DNA of 41,531 bases from Treponema sp. (GTDB taxonomy: Bacteria; Spirochaetota; Spirochaetia; Treponematales; Breznakiellaceae). The stretch covers positions 1 to 41,531 of the forward strand of contig JAIRQN010000027.1 of assembly GCA_031256445.1 (NCBI GenBank), in the 5' to 3' direction. The translations under genes and the position numbers were made by a program. Below are positions 16,644 through 24,697 of the stretch, one piece after another (the stretch's first letter is position 1; each line of letters opens with the position of its first letter). The notes under the pieces were generated by a model. It was not told the origin of the DNA. It saw nothing but the letters and a program-made list of their open reading frames with translations, and made no database searches.

Positions 16644-17540
16644 ATGAATATTAATAAAATCAGGAAACCGGCCCTTTTTTTATTTGTTTTTATTATAATT
16701 TTTTTTAACTCTGGCTGCGTTTCAGTAATGGAAAAAACAGGCAGGTTTATTGACGGATCGGCGGCAGCCCAAAAAAGAGTCGCAGTGTTCCAGGCAAGCC
16801 AAAAAGACGGCGCTCCTTTGAATATGCAGGTAAAAATTGTCAGAAATAAAAAAAGCATGCCTGTAAAAAACGAGCAATCGGTGGTTATTGCATTAACAGA
16901 TTATCCTATGATGGAACTGCGCGGTTCATATCCAGATAAAGACGCGGGATTCTATCTTACATCACTTGTGTACTTAAGCGGCGGCATTAACGGCTGGAAT
17001 GAATACACAATGGATCTTACAGGAGACGGTGCGCTGTTTTTCAGCGGAGATTCCCCCAATGAAACCGCGGCGCTGAAATTAAACGAAGATATTGAATTTG
17101 TGCAGATAACATCCGGCAGGATTCAGCGTTACGACACACGCATAACAGGCGCTGACGCTTTAACCGGGCTGCGCAACCGCAGGGAGCGGATTACCGCTGT
17201 TACCGGATGGATGTCCGCTCTGGACGGCGCTCCTTCAGGGCAAACTGTCGCCGCTTTTGAAAAACACTGGAAACCGCTGTTGTTTCCGGAAATGGTTTCC
17301 AAAAAGAAAAGACCTTCCGGCTGGTTAAAAGAAGGCGACAGATTCGCAAAAGCGGAAGATATTCGCTGGAACACCAGTTATACGGATCGCGTTTTCCCGG
17401 AAGAAATAAAACCGGTGCGCGACTCAGGGACTCTGCTGCGTGATTGGGAAGAAGCCCTTTCCTGGATATATCTTGAATATGAATGGGAAAATATTAAAAA
17501 AAGCCTTTCCCGCGAAATAACCCTTAAAAAAATAAAGTGA
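16644..17540 (+). CDS. Lipoprotein of unknown function in the TonB operon
   Basis: A 298-residue predicted lipoprotein. I choose the ATG at 16644 because GGAG lies 9 bases upstream and the resulting N-terminus, with KIRK then a long hydrophobic stretch and 'NSGC', forms a lipoprotein signal with Cys25 as the lipidated residue; Asn at -3 is a relaxed lipobox, as seen in spirochaetes. I recognise no domain in the mature part, which is mixed alpha/beta with several Trp and charged residues. It lies between the receptor and exbB (8-base gap to exbB), so a role as a surface or periplasmic partner of the receptor is the natural inference. Confidence 0.7.
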   Translation: MNINKIRKPALFLFVFIIIFFNSGCVSVMEKTGRFIDGSAAAQKRVAVFQASQKDGAPLNMQVKIVRNKKSMPVKNEQSVVIALTDYPMMELRGSYPDKDAGFYLTSLVYLSGGINGWNEYTMDLTGDGALFFSGDSPNETAALKLNEDIEFVQITSGRIQRYDTRITGADALTGLRNRRERITAVTGWMSALDGAPSGQTVAAFEKHWKPLLFPEMVSKKKRPSGWLKEGDRFAKAEDIRWNTSYTDRVFPEEIKPVRDSGTLLRDWEEALSWIYLEYEWENIKKSLSREITLKKIK

Positions 17541-17548
17541 GGTAATGT

Positions 17549-18256
17549 ATGGAAACATCTTCGTTTTCGCTGATGGAACTGTTTAAACTCGGAGGCATTA
17601 TCATGTGGCCTCTGCTTGCGTATTCAATCGCGGCAGTCGCTATTGCCATTGAACGCATTGTTTACCTGACATACCACAACATGGAAATTGACGACTTGGC
17701 TGAAAAAGTTTCAGATTTCATTAAAACAAACGACTTTGCGGGCGCAGCCGGGTACCTGTCGCCGCTTACAAAACGGCGTATGGGAGCGAGAATCCTCCTT
17801 ACGATGATTCAAAATGTAAAAACCGGAAAAAGATTCTCCGAGCGCCGCGTTGAACGCGCCGCTGAAATAGAGGCTGCAAGTTGCATAAATTCACTCGAAA
17901 ACGGCTTTAATTTCCTTGTCGCGCTTGGTTCTTTATCGCCGTTAACCGGGTTTTTGGGCACGGTAACAGGAATGATCGGCGCGTTCAGGTCAATCGCGGA
18001 AGCCACTGAGGTTAACGCGCAGATCGTTGCGAACGGCATTTACGAAGCGCTGATCACAACCGTATTCGGGCTTGTAATCGCCATTATAGCGATGGTCGCT
18101 CATTCCATCTTCAGCCATATCGTTGATAAATTCGCCTCCAGGGTAGAAGGCGTCTGTTCCGATTTAACCGCCCAGCTTGCGGAAAGCCGAGCGGAAAACC
18201 TGGAGGAAAGCCAGATCGGCGCCGGCATTCAAGATTCTCAAAGCGATCCGGAATAA
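17549..18256 (+). CDS. exbB: ExbB/TolQ/MotA-type proton channel
   Basis: A 235-residue inner-membrane protein of the MotA/TolQ/ExbB family that, with ExbD, uses the proton gradient to drive TonB. Three membrane segments are visible: about residues 15-35 ('GGIIMWPLLAYSIAAVAIAI'), about 118-140 containing 'ALGSLSPLTGFLGTVTGMIGAF', and about 160-185 ('EALITTVFGLVIAIIAMVAH'). The 'SPLTGFLGTVTGMI' and 'ALITTVFGL' motifs are the family signature. A GAGG Shine-Dalgarno sequence precedes the ATG. The next gene, exbD, starts 5 bases after the stop. Confidence 0.93.
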   Translation: METSSFSLMELFKLGGIIMWPLLAYSIAAVAIAIERIVYLTYHNMEIDDLAEKVSDFIKTNDFAGAAGYLSPLTKRRMGARILLTMIQNVKTGKRFSERRVERAAEIEAASCINSLENGFNFLVALGSLSPLTGFLGTVTGMIGAFRSIAEATEVNAQIVANGIYEALITTVFGLVIAIIAMVAHSIFSHIVDKFASRVEGVCSDLTAQLAESRAENLEESQIGAGIQDSQSDPE

Positions 18257-18261
18257 AACAC

Positions 18262-18666
18262 ATGAAGATCAAACGCCCCAAAAGACAGGGCTTTCTTGAA
18301 TCCTGCGCGGCGAGCGATCTCGCCTTCCTGCTGATTATCTATTTTCTTGTTATAGCGGGCTTTAACATCAACAAAGGCTTTTTAATGCATCTTCCAGCGA
18401 AAGATTCGGCAAGGCTGATACTAAGGGACGACCTTATGCGTTTTGATATGGACAGCGAAGGGAAGGTAATTCACGACGGAGAAACGCTTGATTTGCTCCA
18501 GGCAAGATCCCTTATACAGAGCGCGCAGAACGGTAATCCCAATATCGCCGTCATCATTACTATCGACGGGCAGGCTCTGTGGCAGAATGTGGTATCCTTT
18601 GTGGAACTCGCGCAGGACATGAAAGTTGATTCTTTTTCATTCTCCATGAAAAAGGAAAATCAGTAA
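18262..18666 (+). CDS. exbD: ExbD/TolR-family protein (first copy)
   Basis: A 134-residue ExbD/TolR protein with a short cytoplasmic N-terminus, one membrane segment (about residues 18-38, 'ASDLAFLLIIYFLVIAGFNI') and a periplasmic domain. The membrane-embedded Asp that carries protons is in 'AASDLAFLL'. The periplasmic part contains the 'HDGETLDL' and 'VIITIDGQALWQNVVSFVELAQD' elements usual for the family. It is paired with a second, diverged exbD 10 bases downstream, an arrangement also seen in other operons with dedicated receptors. Confidence 0.9.
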   Translation: MKIKRPKRQGFLESCAASDLAFLLIIYFLVIAGFNINKGFLMHLPAKDSARLILRDDLMRFDMDSEGKVIHDGETLDLLQARSLIQSAQNGNPNIAVIITIDGQALWQNVVSFVELAQDMKVDSFSFSMKKENQ

Positions 18667-18676
18667 AGGCAAACCC

Positions 18677-19078
18677 ATGAAGATCAAGCGCAGAAAAAGA
18701 AATTTTCTTATAACCATTTTCTCCACCTCAGACATAGCATTTTTACTTTTAATTTTTATCATGCTTGTTTCGCTGATCAACTACCGCAAGGAAGTTAAAA
18801 TTGAATACCCTGAAGCAAAGACAGCTCTCAGAACGCAGGCTGAAAAAAATCTTGAGGTTTGGGTGGATAAAAACGGCGGCATTTACATAAACGGAGACAG
18901 CGCCGATTATCTTGAGCTTGAATACCGGATAGCGGATCTGTACCAGAACGCGCCGGATACCAGAGTGCATATCATCGCCGACCGCAGTACCCCATACGAG
19001 AAAATCAACTCCATCCTGGAGGTATTCCAGATTCTCCAGTACCGGGTCGTCAGTTTTGTGGTAAAGACCGATGAATGA
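18677..19078 (+). CDS. exbD: ExbD/TolR-family protein (second copy)
   Basis: A 133-residue ExbD/TolR paralogue. It has a basic N-terminus, a membrane segment about residues 10-32 with the proton-carrying Asp in 'STSDIAFLLLIFIM', and a periplasmic domain ending in 'YEKINSILEVFQILQYRVVSFVV'. It shares the MKIKR start and fold with the first copy but is clearly diverged, so the two probably form a heteromeric partner set with ExbB. It overlaps tonB by 8 bases, implying coupled translation. Confidence 0.9.
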   Translation: MKIKRRKRNFLITIFSTSDIAFLLLIFIMLVSLINYRKEVKIEYPEAKTALRTQAEKNLEVWVDKNGGIYINGDSADYLELEYRIADLYQNAPDTRVHIIADRSTPYEKINSILEVFQILQYRVVSFVVKTDE

Positions 19079-19721
19079 AAAACTTGTACGGTTTTTTATT
19101 TTTATTTTCGCCGTGGGTCTGCATGTTTTCCTTATTTTATTCCTGGTTTTCGAATCAGAGAAAACCGTCATGGAAGAAATTGAAAACGCAAGGGTGATGA
19201 AACTTACAGACCTTAACGAAGCTCCTCCCCCCCCGCCGCCGCCTCCCCCGCCTGACGCCGCGCCGGTTCCGGTGGTTGAAGAAATAGCCGAAACAATGAT
19301 AGAAACAGACATCGCCCCTTTGCAGACTGTGGTCGCGGCCGGCTCAATTACCACACCGCCGGTTCACATTCCCGCTGTTATCGCGGAAATTGAAGCCGTT
19401 GTTCCTGTCGAGGAAGACTACCTTCCCATGCACAGGCTTTCCAGCCCGCCCCATTTTGACGCATCTTCAATTGCCGCCGATCTTGTTTACCCGCCAATCG
19501 CCCTTCGCTCCGGCATAGAGGGCAGGGTTATTCTTGAATTGTTTGTTGACCGCACGGGCAGAGTTACGCGAATAACTATTTTGCGCGAAGAGCCCGACAA
19601 CCGCGGTTTCGGCGAAGCGGCTGTTAAGGCGTTTACAGACAGGAAAGGAACCCCCGCCGTTTCCAACGGAGAACCGGTATCCGCCAGATACCGATACCCT
19701 GTAGCCTTCAGGATAAAATAA
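19071..19721 (+). CDS. tonB: TonB energy-transducing protein
   Basis: A 216-residue TonB: an N-terminal membrane anchor (about residues 5-27), a proline stretch 'APPPPPPPPPPDAAP' (about residues 51-65) followed by a Val/Glu/Pro-rich periplasm-spanning region, and a C-terminal TonB domain (about 135-216) with 'YPPIALRSGIEGRVILELFVD' region and a closing 'ARYRYPVAFRIK'. It transmits ExbB/ExbD energy to the receptor at the start of this operon. The proline codons include a run of eight C at 19227-19234, a slippage-prone tract. The stop is 3 bases from that of the convergent queA. Confidence 0.92.
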   Translation: MNEKLVRFFIFIFAVGLHVFLILFLVFESEKTVMEEIENARVMKLTDLNEAPPPPPPPPPPDAAPVPVVEEIAETMIETDIAPLQTVVAAGSITTPPVHIPAVIAEIEAVVPVEEDYLPMHRLSSPPHFDASSIAADLVYPPIALRSGIEGRVILELFVDRTGRVTRITILREEPDNRGFGEAAVKAFTDRKGTPAVSNGEPVSARYRYPVAFRIK

Positions 19722-19724
19722 TTT

Positions 19725-20822
19725 CTACCTGATCAGCATTGCGTCCCCGTAACTGAAAAAACGGTATCCCTCCCGGACAGCTTCGGCATAAGTATCCAGA
19801 ATTAACTGTCTGCCGGCGAACGCGCAGACCAGCATCAGCAATGTAGATTCGGGAGTGTGAAAATTTGTAAAAATAGCGTCAACTGCCCTGAATTTAAAAC
19901 CGGGATAAATAAAAACCGAAGTGCTGCCCTCCCCTCTTTTTAACCTTCCGTCTTCCCACGCGCTTTCCAAAGTACGGACGCTTGTTGTTCCGACAGCGGT
20001 AATTTTTCTCCCCTGTTCTTTGGCTTTCTCTATTTTTAACGCAGTCTGTTCGTCAATACTGAATGTCTCGCTGTGCATTACATGGTCTTCGATATTCACG
20101 CTTCGCACAGATAAAAAAGTTCCAAGCCCTACGTGAAGCGTCACAAACGCACTTTCAATGCCTGCCTGTGAAATACTGTCCAGCAATTCGCACGTAAAAT
20201 GAAGCCCGGCTGTAGGAGCGGCTGAGGAGCCGTATTCTTTTGCGTACACAGTCTGGTAACGCTCGGCATCGGCCGCTTTGTCCTCTCTTTTGATATAGGG
20301 AGGCAGAGGAATATGCCCGTATTTATCCAGCCAATCATCATCAATGAGACGGTCAAACTCAAGAATTAGAAAATCATCTTCAAATCCTGCGGCTTTTGCG
20401 CCTGCTGTTTTTTTGCCTTCGCCGTCATAAAAAAAGTAGCCGCTGCCCTTTTTCTTTTGCCTGGCGCGCTTTGTCAGCACTTTCCAGCAGTCCTGCGCGG
20501 GCGGCTGTGTTTCAATATGAGCCTCGCGGTTTTTAACCCTTTCCAGTAAAAGGAATTCTGTTAATACGCCTGAAACGGACGATTGAGCGAAAAGTCTTGC
20601 TTTCCTGACTTTTGAATTGTTGAAAACCAAAAGCGGTTTTTGCCCGTCCGCGCCCAGGAAATTTCTGCCGCAGAGGATTTCAGGCAGGGCGCAGACTGCG
20701 CTGTGGGAATGTTTTCCTGTTACACGATCCAGTGTCAAAAGCCGGCTCTGTCCTCTTTTTTCCGGAGGATACTGCGCAATCAAATGCCCGGGAAGATTAT
20801 AATTAAAATCGAGAGTCTTCAT
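19725..20822 (-). CDS. queA: S-adenosylmethionine:tRNA ribosyltransferase-isomerase
   Basis: QueA transfers and isomerises the ribosyl part of SAM onto preQ1 in tRNA, making epoxyqueuosine. The 365-residue protein shows 'FNYNLPGHLIAQYPPEKRGQSRLL' region at the start, 'AAPTAGLHFT' and 'HVGLGTF' mid-chain, and 'TNFHTPESTLLMLV' near the end, all family signatures. It overlaps ruvB by one base (TAATG) and is the last gene of the yebC-ruvC-ruvA-ruvB-queA series, a common gene order. Confidence 0.96.
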   Translation of the reverse strand: MKTLDFNYNLPGHLIAQYPPEKRGQSRLLTLDRVTGKHSHSAVCALPEILCGRNFLGADGQKPLLVFNNSKVRKARLFAQSSVSGVLTEFLLLERVKNREAHIETQPPAQDCWKVLTKRARQKKKGSGYFFYDGEGKKTAGAKAAGFEDDFLILEFDRLIDDDWLDKYGHIPLPPYIKREDKAADAERYQTVYAKEYGSSAAPTAGLHFTCELLDSISQAGIESAFVTLHVGLGTFLSVRSVNIEDHVMHSETFSIDEQTALKIEKAKEQGRKITAVGTTSVRTLESAWEDGRLKRGEGSTSVFIYPGFKFRAVDAIFTNFHTPESTLLMLVCAFAGRQLILDTYAEAVREGYRFFSYGDAMLIR

Positions 20823-21877
20823 TATTGGTCAAAAAGAGAATTTTCGCCGCCGACTGAAGAAGAAGGCGCGAGTCCCAGATGCCCGTAAGCCAGCGTTGTT
20901 ACAATTCTTCCCCTGGGGCTTCGCTGCAAAAGTCCCGCCTGAATTAAATACGGCTCATAATAATCTTCCAGCGTTTCTACAGACTCGCCGATTGTAATAG
21001 CCAGGTTTTCCGCTCCTACAGGGCCGCCTTTGTAACGTTCAATGATAATTTTTAAAATTTCGCGGTCCTGTCTTTCAAGGCCAAGCGAATCAATCTCAAG
21101 ACGCGAAAGCCCTGATTTGACTACAGGCAGCGTAATGGAAACCTCTCCTTCGTATTGCGCGAAATCCCTCATGCGCCGCAGCAGCCGGTTTACAACACGC
21201 GGAGTGCCTCTGGAGGACTTTGCCAAAAGAGAGGCGGCGTCTGCGTCAATCTGCACATTCAGCAAATCCGCAGAGCGGCTGACAATCGCTTCCATATCTT
21301 CCTGTTCGTAAAATGAAAAGCGGCAGGTAATTCCAAAGCGGCTTATCAAAGGGCTGGAAACAATTCCCGCTTTTGTAGTCGCGCCTACAAGAGTAAATGG
21401 TTTTATGGCAATCCTCAGCGTCCGCGCCATAGGCCCCTGCCCCACTACCCAGTCAATGCCGTAGTCTTCCATCGCGATATACAGCAGCTCTTCGATAGCC
21501 GGCTTTAACCTGTGAATTTCATCAATAAAAAACACGTCTCCTTTTTTTAAATTGGTTAAAAGACCCACTAAATCTTTCGGCTTATCCAGGGCAGGGGCCG
21601 ATGTCTGAACAAAGCCGGCTTCAAGTTCATTTGCCACTACCTGCGCCAGCGTGGTTTTTCCCAGACCCGGCGGTCCTATCAAAAAAAGATGATCCAGACT
21701 TTCGCTTCTCTGTTTGGCGGTAGAGATAAAGACAGAAAGATTCTCCTTCATTCCCTTTTGCCCGACAAATTCACGGAGAAAGCGCGGACGCAGGGTCATG
21801 TCTTTTTCGTCATCTTCAATTTGCTGCGGACTGACAATACTGGTTTTTTTGTTATTATTGCCTTTTGATTTTCCCAT
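20822..21877 (-). CDS. ruvB: Holliday junction branch migration ATPase RuvB
   Basis: RuvB is the hexameric AAA+ motor that drives branch migration of Holliday junctions with RuvA. At 351 residues the length is normal. Walker A 'GPPGLGKTTLA', Walker B 'FIDEIHR', sensor 1 'LVGATTKAG' and the 'SRFG' arginine region are all present, followed by the winged-helix domain with 'GGPVGAENLAITIGE' region. It directly abuts ruvA and overlaps queA by one base, so ruvA-ruvB-queA is one unit. Confidence 0.97.
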   Translation of the reverse strand: MGKSKGNNNKKTSIVSPQQIEDDEKDMTLRPRFLREFVGQKGMKENLSVFISTAKQRSESLDHLFLIGPPGLGKTTLAQVVANELEAGFVQTSAPALDKPKDLVGLLTNLKKGDVFFIDEIHRLKPAIEELLYIAMEDYGIDWVVGQGPMARTLRIAIKPFTLVGATTKAGIVSSPLISRFGITCRFSFYEQEDMEAIVSRSADLLNVQIDADAASLLAKSSRGTPRVVNRLLRRMRDFAQYEGEVSITLPVVKSGLSRLEIDSLGLERQDREILKIIIERYKGGPVGAENLAITIGESVETLEDYYEPYLIQAGLLQRSPRGRIVTTLAYGHLGLAPSSSVGGENSLFDQ

Positions 21878-22471
21878 TTATGCCCCGCTTAAATACATTA
21901 TGGCTTCTTTAAACAGCAGTTTTTCCCGTTCGGTTTCGGAAAGATTCGCGCCGTCAGTACCGGCATTCGCTTTCGCCAGGGCTTCGGACGCCGCGCGCCT
22001 GTCGTATCCCATGCCGACAAGAGCTTCAACCAGGTCATTGTACGGAGAAGAACCAACAGAAGTACTCTGTGCGGAAACAAGTTTTCCTTTCAGCGAAAGA
22101 AGCATTTTTTGCGCCGTCTTTTTTCCAAGACCAGGCACCGCCTCAAGGCGCGCAAGATCGCCCGCTTCAAGAGCTTTTTCCAGATCGTCCTGGCTTATGC
22201 CGCCGATTATTTTTACCGCTCCCTTTGGACCGATGCCTTCAACCTTTAAAAGTTCCAGGAAGGTAGTGCGCCGCTTTTCACTGATAAAACCGAAAAGACG
22301 CATCTGGTCTTCCCTGTGGTACAGCCAGATAAAAACCCTGCACTCACTGTTCAGAGTCAGCTCCTGTATGTCGTTTGCCGGCATGGCTATATCCCACTCG
22401 ATATCGCCGGACAGTATAAAAACCGCTTCACCGCTTTTCGCGCTTACAATCCCCCTAATACTGTTAAACAT
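21878..22471 (-). CDS. ruvA: Holliday junction-binding protein RuvA
   Basis: RuvA binds four-way junctions as a tetramer and loads RuvB. I start at the ATG at 22471, giving 'MFNSIRGIVSAKSGEAVF', the usual N-terminus; GAGG lies about 8 bases upstream. The frame is open to 22561 but those residues are not family-like. The 197-residue protein has the OB domain, two helix-hairpin-helix motifs ('VEGIGPKGAVKI' and 'VPGLGKKTAQKM') and the C-terminal UBA-like domain that binds RuvB. It is separated from ruvC by an opposite-strand toxin-antitoxin pair, so it probably needs its own promoter within 22472-22607. Confidence 0.96.
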   Translation of the reverse strand: MFNSIRGIVSAKSGEAVFILSGDIEWDIAMPANDIQELTLNSECRVFIWLYHREDQMRLFGFISEKRRTTFLELLKVEGIGPKGAVKIIGGISQDDLEKALEAGDLARLEAVPGLGKKTAQKMLLSLKGKLVSAQSTSVGSSPYNDLVEALVGMGYDRRAASEALAKANAGTDGANLSETEREKLLFKEAIMYLSGA

Positions 22472-22545
22472 GGTTAACCTCGCCAGTGTCCTGTTATTTA
22501 TAATTCTGATCATATCAAAAAAAATAAAAAAAAACGAGAAACCGC

Positions 22546-22590
22546 TTGACAGACAGTTCATTATATTATATAGTCATACTAGTCTGACTA
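22546..22590 (+). promoter_or_regulatory. Promoter and overlapping palindromic operator of the vapBC pair
   Basis: TTGACA (22546-22551), a 17-base spacer and TATAGT (22569-22574) form a near-consensus sigma70 promoter. A dyad TAGTCA (22571-22576) ... TGACTA (22585-22590) overlaps the -10 box, the normal place for Phd/VapB autorepression. A GGAGG ribosome binding site follows at 22598-22602. Confidence 0.75.
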
Positions 22591-22607
22591 TTTATATGGA
22601 GGTATTT

Positions 22608-22883
22608 ATGCCAAGCAAGGTACTGTCAAAAAGGAAAACCGAATGGCAATTACAGGAGGCAAAAGCAATGTTCAGCGAGGTTATTAAATCGGCTGTTTCA
22701 AAGCCGCAGATTATCACAGTTCACGGAAAGAAAACGGCTGTTATCCTTTCCTTCGATGAATATCAAAACCTTTCCGGGCCAAAACAAAACCTGTTCAGTT
22801 TCATTCAAAACTCGCCTCTTTACGGCGTGGAACTTGAATTACCTCCAAGGCTCCCCGAATCAATGAGAGAGGCAAATCTGTGA
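22608..22883 (+). CDS. Phd/YefM-family antitoxin
   Basis: A 91-residue type II antitoxin. The start at 22608 is fixed by the GGAGG 5 bases upstream and by the family-like N-terminus; the same frame is open much further upstream but runs through ruvA on the other strand. The first ~55 residues form the Phd/YefM DNA-binding fold ('EWQLQEAKAMFSEVIKSA', then 'PQIITVHGKKTAVILSFDEYQNL'); the rest is the toxin-binding tail. Its stop overlaps the toxin start as GTGA. It should repress its own promoter through the palindrome at 22571-22590 and neutralise the downstream PIN toxin. Confidence 0.88.
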   Translation: MPSKVLSKRKTEWQLQEAKAMFSEVIKSAVSKPQIITVHGKKTAVILSFDEYQNLSGPKQNLFSFIQNSPLYGVELELPPRLPESMREANL

Positions 22884-23305
22884 AATACCTTTTGGATACA
22901 AATGTGATATCAGAAATTAAAAAACCTGACTGTAATGAATATGTAAGGTCATTTGTTGAAACAATACATTGGGAGGATCTTTACCTATCGGTAATTACGA
23001 TAGGAGAACTCTGTTACGGAGTTGAAAAACTCCCTGCCGGCAAAAAAAAGCACGAGCTGTCAATCTGGCTTTACACGGAATTACCTCAATGGTTTAAAAG
23101 GCGCATTATTAAATTTGATACAGAGGTATTAACGGAATGGGGAAAACTCCGCGCGAGAGCCGGAAGGACACTGCCCGCTGCCGATTCATTAATAGCGGCC
23201 GCGGCAATTGTTCATCACATGTTCATTGTTACGCGAAATGTAAAAGACTTCCGGGATATAGACGGCATTAACCTGCTAAATCCATGGGAGTATTTAAACG
23301 GTTAG
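22880..23305 (+). CDS. vapC: VapC/FitB-type PIN-domain toxin
   Basis: A 141-residue PIN-domain endoribonuclease toxin with a GTG start that overlaps the antitoxin stop. The acidic metal site is complete: Asp in 'YLLDTNVISE', Glu in 'SVITIGELCYGVEKL', Asp in 'PAADSLIAAAA' and the C-terminal 'IVTRNVKDF'. These features place it with VapC/FitB toxins that cleave RNA when the antitoxin is degraded. Its last four bases overlap the 3' end of ruvC on the other strand, so the pair is inserted exactly between ruvC and ruvA with almost no spare DNA. Confidence 0.9.
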   Translation: MKYLLDTNVISEIKKPDCNEYVRSFVETIHWEDLYLSVITIGELCYGVEKLPAGKKKHELSIWLYTELPQWFKRRIIKFDTEVLTEWGKLRARAGRTLPAADSLIAAAAIVHHMFIVTRNVKDFRDIDGINLLNPWEYLNG

Positions 23306-23850
23306 CCGCCGCTGTTTACCGCGCCGCTGTTTGCAGCGCAGATTGCCGCTCCAAGCGCGTCCGCGCTGTGATCCGGCCTGGGGATTTCGTCAAGATTCAG
23401 AATAATCCTCACCATTTCCTGCACCTGCTCTTTGTCAGCCCGTGCGTGTCCTGCGACTCCCAGTTTGATTGCGTTAGGTGTCAATTCCAGCAGGGGAATG
23501 CCGCGTTCAGCTATTGCCGCCGAAATAACCCCGCGGGCTTCGGCTACAGGAATTGCGCTTGATACATTTTTTCCGAAATACAGCGTTTCAATTGCGGCCT
23601 CGGTCGGGTTAAACTTTTTTATTATTGAACGAATGCGTTGCAATATAAAAAAAAGGCGGTCTGACCGAGGACAGCCTGCCTTCGTTACAATAGTGCCATG
23701 ATCAATGTAAACAATACTTCCGGCGGCATTATCAACCACGCCCCAGCCTGTGCTTGCAAGACCGGGGTCTATGCCCAATATCCTTCTGATGCATTTTCCG
23801 TCCTGCGGCGCACCGCTCACGCTAAAGCTTTCACGCTTTATTCCTCTCAT
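23302..23850 (-). CDS. ruvC: Holliday junction resolvase RuvC
   Basis: RuvC cuts Holliday junctions. Catalytic acidic residues are seen in 'RRILGIDPGLASTGWG', 'AAIETLYFGKN' and the C-terminal 'HSADALGAAI'; 'GHARADKEQVQEMV' is also typical. The ATG at 23850 gives 182 residues with about 20 extra residues before the normal start of the fold ('RRILGIDPG'). No in-frame ATG lies closer, but a GTG in 'SFSVSG' could serve. The order yebC-ruvC-(vapBC)-ruvA-ruvB is a standard operon interrupted by the opposite-strand toxin pair. Confidence 0.95.
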   Translation of the reverse strand: MRGIKRESFSVSGAPQDGKCIRRILGIDPGLASTGWGVVDNAAGSIVYIDHGTIVTKAGCPRSDRLFFILQRIRSIIKKFNPTEAAIETLYFGKNVSSAIPVAEARGVISAAIAERGIPLLELTPNAIKLGVAGHARADKEQVQEMVRIILNLDEIPRPDHSADALGAAICAANSGAVNSGG

Positions 23851-23908
23851 TGACTCTTATTACGCGCCGCGCAATGCAAAAATCTTCAGCCGCATGCAAA
23901 CGCGCGCG

Positions 23909-24649
23909 CTATTCTGCATCAAATCCTTCAGGAATGGAGATATTGGAGTAGACGTTCTGAACGTCGTCGTTTTCTTCCAGTTTGTCAATCAGCCGCAGAG
24001 CTTTGGCAGTCGCGTCATTGTCAAGGGAGACTTCAGCGTCAGCAACCATGCTGATCTCGGCACTCATGGTTTCAAATTCCTTGGCGGAAAGAGCGTTTAA
24101 AACAGACTCAAAGTCTTCCGGCGCGGTTGTCACCTCGATTATGCCGTCTGAAAGAGCTACATCTTCAGCTCCGCCTTCAAGAGCGGCTTCCATTACCTGG
24201 TCTTCCGTATATTTCTCGCCGTCCATGGTAATTACGCCCATGCGCTTGAAAAGTCTTGACACTGAACCTGTCGTTGCAAGCTGCCCTCCGGCGCGCGTTA
24301 ATATATTGCGTATATCAGCCGCCGCCCGGTTTTTGTTATCCGTCAGAACTTCAATAAAGATCGCAACCCCTCCGGGAGCAAAAGCTTCATAAATGAGTTC
24401 TTCGTAACTTACGCCTTCCAGCTCGCCGGTGCCTTTCTTGATTGCCCTGTCGATATTATCCTTGGGCATATTGGCGGCTCTGGCTTTAATAATGGCAGTC
24501 CGCAGCCGCGGGTTGCCGTCCATATTTCCTCCGCCCATTCGCGCGGCAATGGAAATCTCCTTGATTAATTTTGTAAACATCTGGCCGCGCTTTGCGTCCG
24601 CGGCGCCTTTTGCATGTTTAATCGTCGCCCATTTACTGTGGCCCGACAT
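23909..24649 (-). CDS. yebC: YebC/TACO1-family protein
   Basis: A 246-residue YebC-family protein with the exact family N-terminus 'MSGHSKWATIKHAKGAADAKRG', the 'MGGGNMDGNPRLRTAI' stretch and the acidic C-terminal domain. Members act either as transcriptional regulators (PmpR-type) or as ribosome-associated factors that help translation of proline runs (TACO1/YebC); sequence does not separate these. It precedes ruvC by 58 bases, a widely conserved linkage. An AGGAG sequence lies before the ATG. Confidence 0.95.
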   Translation of the reverse strand: MSGHSKWATIKHAKGAADAKRGQMFTKLIKEISIAARMGGGNMDGNPRLRTAIIKARAANMPKDNIDRAIKKGTGELEGVSYEELIYEAFAPGGVAIFIEVLTDNKNRAAADIRNILTRAGGQLATTGSVSRLFKRMGVITMDGEKYTEDQVMEAALEGGAEDVALSDGIIEVTTAPEDFESVLNALSAKEFETMSAEISMVADAEVSLDNDATAKALRLIDKLEENDDVQNVYSNISIPEGFDAE

Positions 24650-24697
24650 GATTACTCCTTATATTGTGAAGATAAAAACTCCAAATGAATTTTAAAA

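Noticed and set aside
18749-19354. A 201-codon minus-strand frame with a poly-glycine stretch
   Set aside because: The glycine run is the reverse of the TonB proline codons; the frame lies across exbD and tonB.
21714-22883. A 389-codon plus-strand frame ending in the Phd-like antitoxin
   Set aside because: Only the last 91 codons are real; the rest is antisense to ruvB and ruvA, and the ribosome binding site and promoter place the start at 22608.
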